NCBI GenBank assembly: GCA_030835135.1
Contig: JAUQWO010000050.1
Location: forward strand, 21,931 to 85,930
DNA: 64,000 nucleotides
DNA from: Bacteroidota bacterium
GTDB lineage: Bacteria > Bacteroidota > Ignavibacteria > UBA10030 > UBA6906
Direction of reading: 5' to 3'
Below are positions 17,805 through 26,440 of the stretch, piece after piece. A program made the position numbers and the translations under genes. The first letter of the stretch is position 1. Every line of letters starts with the position of its first letter. The notes below the pieces were generated by a model. That model did no database searches and was not told the DNA's origin. It saw nothing but the letters and a program-made list of their open reading frames with translations.

Positions 17805-18569
17805 ATGCTTACGAACTCCATCGTCCTCATCACCGGTGCCAGTAGCGGCATCGGAGAAGCATGCGCCCACCTGTTCGCCCGCGAAGGGTGCGCGCTGATC
17901 CTCGCCGCACGGCGCATGGACCGCATCAGCGCAATTGCCAGCGAACTGCGCACGGCGCATGGCATCCGCACCCTCACTATCGAACTTGATGTCCGGAGCC
18001 GGAATGCGGTGGAAGCTGCCATCGCCAATCTCCCCGGCGACTGGGCATCGATCGATATCCTCGTGAACAACGCCGGGCTCTCGCGCGGTCTGGGCAAGCT
18101 GCACGAGGCCCAGGTGGAGGATTGGGAGGAGATGATCGATACGAATGTGAAGGGGCTCCTCTACGTGTCGCGTGCCGTGGTCCCTGGTATGGTCGAGCGC
18201 CACCGTGGACACGTCATCAACATCAGCTCCATTGCGGCACACCAGACGTACCCCGGCGGCAACGTCTACTGCGGCAGCAAGGCCGCCGTCCGGGCCATCA
18301 CCGAAGGCCTCAAGATGGACCTGCTGGGCACGGGGGTCCGAGTCTGCGCCATCGCCCCGGGCATGGTGGAGACCGAATTCAGCGTGGTGCGATTCCACGG
18401 CGACGAGCAACGGGCGGCAAAGACCTACGAGAACATGAAGCCGCTCACGGCCACCGACATCGCGGAGATCGTCCTGTTCGCCGCTACGCGACCTGCCCAT
18501 GTCGATCTGCCGGAGATCATCGTCATGCCGGTGGACCAGGCATCGGTCTACCACGTCCACCGGGGGTGA
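17805..18569 (+). CDS. Short-chain dehydrogenase, YdfG-like
   Basis: About 254-aa classical SDR. Cofactor motif TGASSGIGE sits near the N-terminus, NNAG near residue 86, the catalytic serine in NISSIAA and YCGSK (Tyr-x-x-x-Lys) near residue 155, and PGMVETEFS after it. The run NVKGLLYVSRAVVPGMV and the C-terminal VYHVHR resemble E. coli YdfG, an NADP-dependent 3-hydroxy acid dehydrogenase, so a similar role is likely. ATGs at 17793 and 17805 are possible starts; 17805 places the first beta strand at the usual position. It follows a repeat cluster. Confidence 0.88.
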   Translation: MLTNSIVLITGASSGIGEACAHLFAREGCALILAARRMDRISAIASELRTAHGIRTLTIELDVRSRNAVEAAIANLPGDWASIDILVNNAGLSRGLGKLHEAQVEDWEEMIDTNVKGLLYVSRAVVPGMVERHRGHVINISSIAAHQTYPGGNVYCGSKAAVRAITEGLKMDLLGTGVRVCAIAPGMVETEFSVVRFHGDEQRAAKTYENMKPLTATDIAEIVLFAATRPAHVDLPEIIVMPVDQASVYHVHRG

Positions 18570-18610
18570 GGGGCGATCACGCCGCCCCGGCGCGGCGGAC
18601 ACACATATGC

Positions 18611-18648
18611 TCTTGCAGGGGCGGTCCCGTTTGCGCCACCGCCCCCAC
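18611..18648. repeat. GGGGCGG palindromic repeat, degraded copy
   Basis: The stretch TTGCAGGGGCGGTCCCG followed by CACCGCCCCC forms an imperfect inverted repeat in the SDR to small-gene gap. Its left arm is identical over 17 bases to the reverse strand of the repeat at 34126-34163. Confidence 0.6.
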
Positions 18649-18699
18649 GACGATATCACCGAACTCATCGTTGCACGGCGGCCGCTTCACCAGGGACCT

Positions 18700-18972
18700 A
18701 TGACAGACATCTTGTTGTTCAACGACGCAAACCTCGCCGCGCAGGTGGCTACCGCCCCCTTCACGCTGGGCTTCTTCACGCTGCGCTTCTATGCCGAGAA
18801 CGGCAAACCGGTGAACCGCGTCACGCCCGCCGTGGAGGAATTCTATCTGTATCCTTCCGGCGGCACCTTGCGGGATTCCTCCTTCAACCTTATCTTCTAC
18901 GATTCGCGCTACGATACCTACAGAGGGTTCCAATTGCCCCACATGCGCACCACCGAGACCGGCCACCCATGA
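18700..18972 (+). CDS. Small conserved-looking protein upstream of murB, function unknown
   Basis: 90 aa beginning MTDILLFNDANLAAQV. The sequence is rich in alternating hydrophobic and polar residues (FTLGFFTLRFYAENG, EEFYLYPSGG), suggesting a small beta-rich domain. It has no signal peptide or known motif that I recognise. An AGGGAC ribosome-binding stretch precedes the ATG, and the stop overlaps the murB start by four bases, supporting real coupled translation. An in-frame upstream extension to 18499 runs through the preceding gene and is not likely coding. Confidence 0.6.
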   Translation: MTDILLFNDANLAAQVATAPFTLGFFTLRFYAENGKPVNRVTPAVEEFYLYPSGGTLRDSSFNLIFYDSRYDTYRGFQLPHMRTTETGHP

Positions 18973-20054
18973 CGGCTGCTCCGGCGATCCTCGAGAACTA
19001 CCCCCTTGCATCGCTGACCACCATCGGCCTCGGCGGAACGGCGCGGCACTTCGCCATGTGTGCATCGGTCGACGAATGCCGTGCGGCGATCGAATTCGCA
19101 CGTACCCGCCGCCTCCCCATCCATATCCTCGGCGGAGGAAGCAATACCATCTTTCTCGATGAGGGCTTCCCCGGTCTGGTCATCCAGGTGTTCATCTCCG
19201 GCCTCACGGTCCTCGACATTCAGGGAGGCGTCGTGCTCGACGTCGGTGCGGGCGAACTGTGGGACGATGTCGTGACAAGCGCGATCGCCCGTGGCTTCGG
19301 CGGCATCGAATGCCTCGCGGGCATTCCCGGCACCGTCGGCGCGGCGCCCATCCAGAACATCGGCGCGTACGGACAGGAAGTGCGCGAGACCATCACACGG
19401 GTCGATGCCATCGAACTGGACACCCTGGAGGAACGGCGGTTTGCAGGCAGCGAATGCGGCTTCGGCTACCGCACCAGCAGGTTCAAGGATGCCGATCGCG
19501 GACGGTTCCTGATCACAGGAGTTTCCTTCCAGCTGCAACCGGAAGCCCGTCCGGTCCTCCGCTATCCTGAGCTCGCCAAAGCGGTGGCCGCCGACGGACC
19601 GATGACCGATCTTGCGCCGGGACAACCCGCTCTGGGCCGTGTGCGGAAGACGGTACTGCGCCTGCGCCGCGCCAAGGGCATGGTCGTGGATCCCGCGGAC
19701 AGCGAAAGCCGTTCCGCAGGATCCTTCTTCATGAACCCGTTCGTGTCGCCGGAAAAATTCTCCGACATCCAGAAGCGGTGGACCGGCGAAGGGAACACCG
19801 AGCCGATCCCCTACTATCAGAGCACCGGTGGCGTGAAGGTCCCCGCTGCCTGGCTTGTGGAACATGCCGGCTTCCCCCGTGGCACCCGACGCGGGAACGT
19901 CGGCGTGTCAACCAGGCATGCCCTCGCACTCGTGAATCGCGGCGGCACGACCCGGGATCTCCTCGCACTGGCAACGGAGATCCAGGACGCCGTCTCCCGC
20001 ACCTTCGGGATCTTCCTCGCGATCGAACCCGTCGTCGTTTCACCGGAGCCCTGA
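18969..20054 (+). CDS. murB: UDP-N-acetylenolpyruvoylglucosamine reductase
   Basis: 361-aa FAD flavoenzyme that makes UDP-MurNAc for peptidoglycan in the cytoplasm. Visible landmarks are LTTIGLGGTARHF, the FAD-binding ILGGGSNTIFLDEGFPGLVI region, LAGIPGTVGAAPIQNIGAYGQE, the catalytic serine in SAGSFFMNP and the terminal glutamate in AIEPVVV. The layout without the Gly-Cys-Gly type II signature resembles type I (E. coli-like) MurB. Coupled to the small upstream gene by four bases. Confidence 0.95.
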   Translation: MTAAPAILENYPLASLTTIGLGGTARHFAMCASVDECRAAIEFARTRRLPIHILGGGSNTIFLDEGFPGLVIQVFISGLTVLDIQGGVVLDVGAGELWDDVVTSAIARGFGGIECLAGIPGTVGAAPIQNIGAYGQEVRETITRVDAIELDTLEERRFAGSECGFGYRTSRFKDADRGRFLITGVSFQLQPEARPVLRYPELAKAVAADGPMTDLAPGQPALGRVRKTVLRLRRAKGMVVDPADSESRSAGSFFMNPFVSPEKFSDIQKRWTGEGNTEPIPYYQSTGGVKVPAAWLVEHAGFPRGTRRGNVGVSTRHALALVNRGGTTRDLLALATEIQDAVSRTFGIFLAIEPVVVSPEP

Positions 20055-20058
20055 CCGC

Positions 20059-20664
20059 ATGATCCAGGCCATCATCTACGATTTCGGGAACGTGCTCTGT
20101 TCGTTCCGCGTGACCTCATTCTTCGAACATCTGGCTCGCCGCAGCACGTGCACGGTGGATCAACTCATGGGATTGATGCCCGAGATCTCCCACCTTGCCA
20201 TCGAGTACGAATCGGGTCGGATGACTTCACAGGAATTCTTCCGGGACTTTTCACTCCTCGCACGGATCTCCATCACCGAAGAGGCGTTCATCCTTTCGTA
20301 CACCGACATCTTCACACCGATCGACGGAACGCTCGAGACGATCCGGCGGCTCACAGGCAGGTACCGCCTCGGCCTCCTGTCGAATACGAACGAGTGGCAC
20401 TTCATCCACTCCATCCGGCCGCTCGCGGTGTTTCCCCTGTTCGATGCCGTGACCCTCTCCTATGAAGTGGGCGCCATGAAACCGGCCGCGCCGATCTACC
20501 AGGACATGCTGAACAAGATCGGCGTTCCCGCGGATGCATGCGTGTACTTCGACGACATTCAGGAGAACGTGGATGCAGGCGTACGGGCGGGCATGCATGC
20601 CCGGCTCTTCACGACCGCGGAAGCGATGCAGGCCGACCTCGCCGCGCTGGACGTGATCGTCTGA
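20059..20664 (+). CDS. HAD-superfamily phosphatase, YihX-like
   Basis: 201 aa of subclass IA haloacid dehalogenase fold. Motif I is YDFGNVLCSF with the nucleophile aspartate and the Gly-Asn-Val context seen in YihX-type enzymes, motif II is LLSNTNEWH, motif III lysine is in GAMKPAAPIY, and motif IV is VYFDDIQENVDAG. YihX hydrolyses alpha-glucose 1-phosphate; that substrate is possible but unproven. The gene follows murB after 4 bases. Confidence 0.87.
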   Translation: MIQAIIYDFGNVLCSFRVTSFFEHLARRSTCTVDQLMGLMPEISHLAIEYESGRMTSQEFFRDFSLLARISITEEAFILSYTDIFTPIDGTLETIRRLTGRYRLGLLSNTNEWHFIHSIRPLAVFPLFDAVTLSYEVGAMKPAAPIYQDMLNKIGVPADACVYFDDIQENVDAGVRAGMHARLFTTAEAMQADLAALDVIV

Positions 20665-20731
20665 AGGAGTGGAACCCCGCTCCCCGACCGGCTGTTCCAT
20701 AGTGTACAACAACCGGAAAAAGGAGTATAGT

Positions 20732-21115
20732 ATGTCCAAACTTTCTATCGTGACCGGCATCATTCTCACGGCCCTCGGCCTGGGAGGGTACGCGTTCAGT
20801 GGCGCCGTCAGCCCGACGGCCCTCATCCCCGCGGGATTCGGGGTCCTCTTCATCGTGTTCGGACTCCTCGCGCGCAAGGAGTCGATGCGCCGTCATGCGA
20901 TGCATGGCGCCGCGCTCCTGTCCATCCTCGGCATCATCGGGTCATTCAAAGGGACCATCGCCGCCGTCACGCTGCTCGGTGGAGGCGTCGTGGATCGGCC
21001 GCAGGCCGCCATCGCGCAGGCCATCATGGCGGTGACCTGTTCCGTCTTCTTGTTGCTGGCGATCCGTTCATTCGTCAATGCGCGACTGAAACCCGCGCCT
21101 CAGCAGAATCCATAA
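20732..21115 (+). CDS. Four-helix integral membrane protein, unknown function
   Basis: 127 aa with four predicted transmembrane helices: residues 5-25 (IVTGIILTALGLGGYAF), 30-46 (ALIPAGFGVLFIVFGLL), 57-82 (MHGAALLSILGIIGSF and the next helix region) and 97-115 (AIMAVTCSVFLLLAIRSF). The start follows a strong AAGGAG site about 8 bases upstream, which excludes the longer in-frame start at 20669. I recognise no catalytic motif. Lies between a HAD phosphatase and a cupin gene. Confidence 0.8.
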   Translation: MSKLSIVTGIILTALGLGGYAFSGAVSPTALIPAGFGVLFIVFGLLARKESMRRHAMHGAALLSILGIIGSFKGTIAAVTLLGGGVVDRPQAAIAQAIMAVTCSVFLLLAIRSFVNARLKPAPQQNP

Positions 21116-21125
21116 GGACCATCCC

Positions 21126-21488
21126 ATGCCCCGACTGCTTGCCAAACCGTCCATCATCAGCGCCGCAGGCAACAAACCCAAGATCATCCGCGAGGTCTTT
21201 GGCCGCGTGAACTCAGGGGATGCGGGCGTCAGCATCGCCCACATGACCAGCCCCGAAGGATGGGTGGAGCCGGGGCAGACCCCGCAGTTCGACGAGTATA
21301 CGTATGTCCTCCAGGGCACGCTGCGCGTCGAACATCACGGTGGGACTCTCGAGGTGCAGGCGGGACAGGGGATCCACACCGCGAAGGGCGAGTGGATCCG
21401 CTACAGCTCGCCGGCACCGGGCGGCGCGGAGTACATCGCCGTCTGCATGCCCGCGTTCTCACCGGACACGGTGCGGCGGGACTCCTGA
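21126..21488 (+). CDS. Cupin domain protein
   Basis: 120 aa with a single small beta-barrel. PGQTPQFDEYTYVLQGTLRVEH matches cupin motif 1, but usual metal histidines are largely replaced (the first pair reads QFDEY), and GQGIHTAKGEWIRYSSP covers motif 2 with one histidine. Role unknown; related small cupins bind metals or small carboxylates. A strong terminator follows it. Confidence 0.8.
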   Translation: MPRLLAKPSIISAAGNKPKIIREVFGRVNSGDAGVSIAHMTSPEGWVEPGQTPQFDEYTYVLQGTLRVEHHGGTLEVQAGQGIHTAKGEWIRYSSPAPGGAEYIAVCMPAFSPDTVRRDS

Positions 21489-21500
21489 CGTACCGATCGA

Positions 21501-21537
21501 CGGGCAGGGTGCGCTTGCACTCCTGCCCGTTTCTGTT
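21501..21537 (+). terminator. Rho-independent terminator between cupin gene and priA
   Basis: CGGGCAGG at 21501-21508 pairs with CCTGCCCG at 21522-21529, with an inner GTGC/GCAC stem and GCTT loop, followed by TTTCTGTT. Marks the end of the murB-cupin transcript. Confidence 0.8.
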
Positions 21538-21549
21538 GATATTTCCTTC

Positions 21550-24078
21550 ATGCCCCACTACGCCGACGTCGCCATCCCCACCGGTGTCGACAAGACATTC
21601 ACGTATCTGATCCCCGATCCCCTCGTCCCTGCTGCCCGGGCCGGCGTGCGCGTGCTCGTCCCCTTCGGCAAGAAGACCATCGTCGGAATCATCGTGTCGC
21701 TGCCCGCAAGCACGAACCTCCCGCACGTTCGCCCCATCACCGATATTCTCGATGCTTCGCCGGTGCTGCAGGACCACCTGCTCCAACTGTGCTCCTGGAT
21801 GAGCCACTATTACATGGCACCCATGGGCGATATCGTCCGGGCGGCCATGCCGGCCGGCCTCGGTCAATCCAGCAAACGCCGCGTCAGCCTCAACGTTCCC
21901 ACGGATGATCCACGGCTCGCGGATGCCCGCAAGCGGTCACCGAAACGTGGGAAACTGTTCGATCTGCTGATCGCACAGGGACCGATGCTCGCCACCGAAC
22001 TCCGGAAGAGGACGGGACTCAGCACCATCCATGCTGTGATCGCGGAGCTGGAACGGGAAGGCATCCTGACCACCGAAGAGATCATACCCGGGCCGAAGGC
22101 CAGGGTAAAGGTCCGTGAGTTCATCGCAGTGGACGGACTCGACAGGGACACTCTGCAGAATGCGATCGACGCACTCCCCGCCCGCCAGAAGAAGGCACGG
22201 GAATTCCTCACGGCACTCCTCGCACTCGCGGCGGGGTCGGACCGTGAAGTGGCGCTCCTCGATTTCATGAAGCGGACGCGCACGCCCAGCACAACGATCA
22301 AGCCATTCCTTGCGCAGGGAATGATCCCGGTCGTACGCCGGGAGGTGACCCGGCAGCAGGACTACGGTACCGAAGCGAAGACGCTTGCCATCCGCCTCAA
22401 TCCCGCCCAGGAAGCTGTACGCGCGAGGATCGCCGGTGCCCTGGATCAACACACATCGCACACATTCCTCCTCCACGGCGTCACGGGCTCCGGAAAGACC
22501 CAGGTCTACATCGAGGCTATCAAGCAGTGCGTGCACGCCGGCCGCACCGCGATCGTCCTCGTGCCCGAGATATCTCTTACCCCCCAGATCGTCCGCCGCT
22601 TCAAAAGCCACTTCGGTGACAGTGTCCTCGTGGTCCATAGCCGGATGTCCGCCGGCGAACGCTACGATGTCTGGCGACTGGCACTCTCCGGGGCATGCCG
22701 TGTGGTGATCGGCCCGCGCTCCGCGGTCTTCGCTCCCGTGCAAAACCTCGGACTCATCGTGGTGGACGAGGAACATGAAGCGTCATACAAACAGTACGAT
22801 GCCACGCCCCGCTACCATGCGCGCGATGTGGCCATCATGCGCGGGCGCTATGCCGGCGCGGTGGTGGTGCTGGGATCGGCGACCCCGTCGGTCGAGTCCT
22901 TCGCGAACGCACGGTCGGGCAAGTTCGAACTCCTCTCGCTGCCCGACCGCATCGACGATGCCGTGATGCCGGCGGTCCGTGTGATCGATATGACCCGGGA
23001 GCGGAAGCAGGTCTACACCGCAGCTAAAGAGGCACTCCCGTACGATCAGCGCGGCAAGATGAAGGAGTTCAAACACTCCTCGCTCTCCCGCGTCCTGCAG
23101 GAGAAGATCGCCGATCGGATCGCACGCAAAGAAGGGATCATCCTCCTGCAGAACCGACGGGGCTTCGCTCCCTTCGTGGAATGCCAGGAGTGCGGACACG
23201 TGGAGATGTGCGACAACTGCCATGTCTCCATGACGTATCACGCCACGAAGAAGCACCTGCGCTGCCACTATTGCGGGCTCGTCCGACGGCCGGCGCTGCT
23301 CTGCCCCGGATGCGGCGGAGCGGATCTGCGCATGCACGGCATCGGCACACAACGCGTCGAAGAAGAGCTGCTCACACTCTTCCCCGATGCCCGCATCGTC
23401 CGCATGGACCTCGATACCACCGCGCGTCGCGGAGCCCACGACCGCATCCTGCGGCAATTCGGCGACCGGCAGGCTGACATCCTTCTCGGTACACAGATGG
23501 TCGCCAAAGGTCTCGACTTCCCCCACGTGACACTGGTCGGCGTGATCAGCGCCGACACGCAGATGCTGCTGCCGGACTTCCGCTCGTCGGAACGCACTTT
23601 CCAGCTTCTCACGCAGGTCGCAGGCCGTGCCGGCCGCAGTTCATTGCAGGGTGAGGTGATCGTCCAGACATCCCAGCCCGGACACCGTACGCTCGTCCAC
23701 CTGGTGGATCATGACTATCTCGCCTTCTTCGAGGAAGAGATCAAGGAGCGCGAGGAACTTTCGTATCCGCCGTTCTCCCGTCTCGGGCTGGTGGAAACGC
23801 GTGGAGAGAACGAGGAGGAGGTGCGCACGCTCGCGGAGCGCATCGGCGCGGCGTTGCACCACAACGCCCCACCCTTCCAGGTCCTCGGCCCCGCCCCCGC
23901 CGTGATCGGCAAGATCAATAAGAACTTCCGGTGGCATATCGTGGTGAAGACATCCAAGACCATCGACCCGTCCGGCTCCCTCACCAATGCACGCCTGCGT
24001 CAGGCCGTGGACGCGGCGCAGAGTGCAGCACGTACGACACACATCATTGTGGATATCGATCCGGCGGGGATCATGTAG
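21550..24078 (+). CDS. priA: Primosomal protein N' (replication restart helicase)
   Basis: 842 aa. Order of domains: an N-terminal 3'-DNA-binding region (HYADVAIPTGVDKTFTYLIP and VLVPFGKKTIVGII), winged-helix segment (KRSPKRGKLFDLL), helicase with Walker A GVTGSGKTQVY, DEEH box (VVDEEHEASYKQ), GSATPSVES, then a zinc-binding insert with eight cysteines (CQECGHVEMCDNC, CHYCG, CPGCGG), and motif V/VI GTQMVAKGLDFPHV with QVAGRAGR. PriA rebuilds replisomes at stalled forks. The ORF opens upstream inside the cupin gene; the conserved start is ATG 21550 after the terminator. Confidence 0.96.
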   Translation: MPHYADVAIPTGVDKTFTYLIPDPLVPAARAGVRVLVPFGKKTIVGIIVSLPASTNLPHVRPITDILDASPVLQDHLLQLCSWMSHYYMAPMGDIVRAAMPAGLGQSSKRRVSLNVPTDDPRLADARKRSPKRGKLFDLLIAQGPMLATELRKRTGLSTIHAVIAELEREGILTTEEIIPGPKARVKVREFIAVDGLDRDTLQNAIDALPARQKKAREFLTALLALAAGSDREVALLDFMKRTRTPSTTIKPFLAQGMIPVVRREVTRQQDYGTEAKTLAIRLNPAQEAVRARIAGALDQHTSHTFLLHGVTGSGKTQVYIEAIKQCVHAGRTAIVLVPEISLTPQIVRRFKSHFGDSVLVVHSRMSAGERYDVWRLALSGACRVVIGPRSAVFAPVQNLGLIVVDEEHEASYKQYDATPRYHARDVAIMRGRYAGAVVVLGSATPSVESFANARSGKFELLSLPDRIDDAVMPAVRVIDMTRERKQVYTAAKEALPYDQRGKMKEFKHSSLSRVLQEKIADRIARKEGIILLQNRRGFAPFVECQECGHVEMCDNCHVSMTYHATKKHLRCHYCGLVRRPALLCPGCGGADLRMHGIGTQRVEEELLTLFPDARIVRMDLDTTARRGAHDRILRQFGDRQADILLGTQMVAKGLDFPHVTLVGVISADTQMLLPDFRSSERTFQLLTQVAGRAGRSSLQGEVIVQTSQPGHRTLVHLVDHDYLAFFEEEIKEREELSYPPFSRLGLVETRGENEEEVRTLAERIGAALHHNAPPFQVLGPAPAVIGKINKNFRWHIVVKTSKTIDPSGSLTNARLRQAVDAAQSAARTTHIIVDIDPAGIM

Positions 24079-24119
24079 CCTGCATCCCGCGCGGAACCTC
24101 CCGCGTTCCGTCCGCGTTC

Positions 24120-24947
24120 ATGGAAGAAATGGACCGTCCACTGTTCACGATACCCATGATCGCGGCGGCGTTGCTCGCCATTGCGGTAGCGCCGCATGCA
24201 TACGCCAGAGGATCGGCGCAGCCCCTCGTCACCGTCTCCCTGAGCATCCCTCCAACCGCATGGGATGGCCCGGTGCAGGCAGTGATCCGCTTCACGATCG
24301 AACCGCACTGGCATCTGTATTGGTCCAACCCGGGCGACGCGGGCCTTCCCCCGACGATCCGTTGGAAGCTGCCGCACGGCTTTCAGGCCGGCCCCCTCTC
24401 CTTCCCCACGCCGACGAAGATCGTCGCCGACGGCCTTCTGGCCTATGGCTACTTCGATGAACTGATTCTTGTCGCTACCCTTACCCCGCCACCGGGGTAC
24501 CGACCGGCGCTGAACGATTCCATCCACGGCGGGATCGATTGGCTGGTCTGCAAAGAGAGTTGCCTCCCGGGCAGCAGGACGATCTCTGTGCCGTGTGCGG
24601 GAACCGGCGATGAACGCGATGCCGCCAACGGACTCCTGGCACGGTTCGCCCTGACTGCGCCGGTGCCGTGGCCCGGATCCGACGCGGACACTCCTTTCGC
24701 CATTGCATCCCGGTCCGACGGCGCGATCACGCTTCACTTCGACCCGGGCGCACCGGTGACTGACTTCTATCCCGATCTCCTCGAGAATACCGTCGTGGAC
24801 CTTGCAAGCATTCGCGTCGGAACCGGAGGAGTATCATTCAGAGCGCTTCCCTCCGGACCCCTCGTGTCCATGACGAGGTTGCGGGGCATACTCATCTCCG
24901 GGGCGAAGGCATATAGCATAGACGTTCCCGTACACTACCAGAATTGA
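24120..24947 (+). CDS. Secreted DsbD N-terminal-like domain protein
   Basis: About 275 aa. A signal peptide spans the first 30 residues (PMIAAALLAIAVAPHAYA). The rest matches the DsbD N-terminal or disulphide-corrector domain: SIPPTAWDGPVQAVIRF, HWHLYWSNPGDAGLPP and WLVCKESCLPG, the conserved region with a cysteine pair four apart. The transmembrane and thioredoxin domains of full DsbD are absent; a redoxin gene follows 31 bases later. Probably a periplasmic acceptor of electrons in thiol exchange, although without its membrane donor. The start at 24120 or 24129 is open. Confidence 0.75.
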   Translation: MEEMDRPLFTIPMIAAALLAIAVAPHAYARGSAQPLVTVSLSIPPTAWDGPVQAVIRFTIEPHWHLYWSNPGDAGLPPTIRWKLPHGFQAGPLSFPTPTKIVADGLLAYGYFDELILVATLTPPPGYRPALNDSIHGGIDWLVCKESCLPGSRTISVPCAGTGDERDAANGLLARFALTAPVPWPGSDADTPFAIASRSDGAITLHFDPGAPVTDFYPDLLENTVVDLASIRVGTGGVSFRALPSGPLVSMTRLRGILISGAKAYSIDVPVHYQN

Positions 24948-24978
24948 ACCATGTCCATGAACATCAAGAGGAGGTACC

Positions 24979-25593
24979 ATGCTCACACGCATGAGGAACA
25001 ATGCACTGGTCCTTGTACTTGCCGCCATCACGACGGCCGCTGCCGGTAAGGCCGACCCACCAGCGGCCGCGATCGGCAAGGCAGCGCCCGGCTTCACTCT
25101 GGCAGATCTTGAGGGACGGACCCGCTCGCTCTCCGAGTTCGCCGGAAAGATCGTTGTCCTCGAGTGGACCAACCCCAACTGCCCCGTCGTGCGACGGACA
25201 TATGGGAGCGGCATCATGAACACCCTGCAGAAGGAGTATACTGCCCGCGACGTCGTCTGGCTCACGATCAATTCCACCAATCCCGAGCACGCCGACAACG
25301 AGACGCCCGCTAGGCAGAAGGAGCGCTACGCGGCATGGAACGCATCGCCGACCGCACAGCTGCTCGACCTCGAAGGAACGGTGGGACGGACATACGGCGC
25401 AAAGACCACGCCGCACATGTTCATCATCGACGGCAAGGGGTCGCTCGCCTACAACGGTGCCATCGACGATGACCCACGCGGCGGCAACTCCGACCGGAAG
25501 GCCTTCGTGAAGGACGCGCTCGATGCGCTCCTGGCAGGCAGAGCGGTCGCCGTGAGTGTGTCGAAACCGTATGGTTGTGGAGTGAAGTACTGA
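24979..25593 (+). CDS. Secreted thioredoxin-fold protein (redoxin domain)
   Basis: 204 aa. An AGGAGG site 5 bases ahead fixes the start. The N-terminal signal (VLVLAAITTAAAG) is followed by IGKAAPGFTLADLEGRTRSLSEF, WTNPNCPVVRRTYG, TTPHMFIIDGKGSLAYNGAIDD. The active site has only its first cysteine (CPVV instead of CxxC), and a second cysteine sits near the C-terminus in KPYGCGVKY. This lone-cysteine form is common in peroxiredoxin-like secreted redoxins. Probably acts in periplasmic thiol redox with the DsbD-like neighbour. Confidence 0.85.
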   Translation: MLTRMRNNALVLVLAAITTAAAGKADPPAAAIGKAAPGFTLADLEGRTRSLSEFAGKIVVLEWTNPNCPVVRRTYGSGIMNTLQKEYTARDVVWLTINSTNPEHADNETPARQKERYAAWNASPTAQLLDLEGTVGRTYGAKTTPHMFIIDGKGSLAYNGAIDDDPRGGNSDRKAFVKDALDALLAGRAVAVSVSKPYGCGVKY

Positions 25594-25646
25594 GAACTAC
25601 GGGAGCGGAGTGCCGGCACGGCTGGGACGTGAATTCTTCAGGAGAG

Positions 25647-25670
25647 CGCGGGTGATGCTACCCGCGTTTT
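25647..25670 (+). terminator. Rho-independent terminator at convergent gene ends
   Basis: CGCGGGT (25647-25653) and ACCCGCG (25660-25666) pair around a 6-base loop, followed by TTTT. It ends the redoxin transcript and overlaps the stop codon of the convergent response regulator. Confidence 0.8.
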
Positions 25671-26440
25671 CGTCTTGCCGATGGCCGGCCCGCCGCGTGG
25701 GAGGAGCGGGATGAGGTCGTGCGTCTGCTCCGTCCGGCCACGGCAACCGGTGCAACGACAAGACGGAATCCCTTTCCATGCACGTTCACGATCTGCACCG
25801 CCGGATCGGCTGCAAGGCGTTTGCGCAACCGGCTGATGAAGACGTCCATGCTTCGTCCGGCGAAGAACGTGTCGTCCCCCCAGATCTCCCGGAGCGCCAC
25901 CGATCGTTCCAACAGCCCTTGATCGCGCCGACAGAGCAGGGTCAGCAATTCGGCCTCACGGGTGGTCAATTCTTCGGACGTGCCCTCCCGGACCAGCGTG
26001 CGTGCGCCGGCATCAAAGCTGAATGTCCCGATGCCGTACCGGCCCTGCGCCGGGGGCGCTTCCGTGGGTGGATGCACCCGCTTCAGGACCGCACGGATGC
26101 GCAGCATCAGCTCTTCCATGCTGAACGGCTTGGTGATGTAATCGTCCGCACCGATCCGCAGCCCCTCCACGCGGTCTTCTTTCAACGAACGTGCCGTCAG
26201 GAAGATGAGTGGCACGGCCTCGTCCTGTGCACGTACCTCCTTCGCGAACGTGAACCCGTCCTTCTTCGGCATCATCACATCCACCAGACAGAGCGCATGG
26301 TCACCGCGACGGAAGCGGTCCATCCCTTCAACGCCGTTCGTCGCAAGGTCCACCGCGTACCCCTGCATCTCCAGATGCTCCTTCAGGATGAAGCCCAGAT
26401 TGGGGTCGTCTTCCAGCAGGAGAACGCGCAGGCGGCTCAT
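25658..26440 (-). CDS. OmpR-family response regulator
   Basis: 260 aa. Receiver domain residues 1-120: acidic pair in LLLEDDPN, phosphoacceptor aspartate in CLVDVMMPKKDG, threonine in IFLTARS and lysine in YITKPFS. The C-terminal winged helix has LTTREAELLTLLCRRDQGLLERSVALREIWGDD with FISRLRKRLAADP, then an unusual basic Arg/Ser-rich tail of about 25 residues. It overlaps its sensor kinase gene by four bases. Four TAAC boxes 10 bp apart in the upstream divergent region are the likely binding sites. Confidence 0.93.
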   Translation of the reverse strand: MSRLRVLLLEDDPNLGFILKEHLEMQGYAVDLATNGVEGMDRFRRGDHALCLVDVMMPKKDGFTFAKEVRAQDEAVPLIFLTARSLKEDRVEGLRIGADDYITKPFSMEELMLRIRAVLKRVHPPTEAPPAQGRYGIGTFSFDAGARTLVREGTSEELTTREAELLTLLCRRDQGLLERSVALREIWGDDTFFAGRSMDVFISRLRKRLAADPAVQIVNVHGKGFRLVVAPVAVAGRSRRTTSSRSSHAAGRPSARRKRG

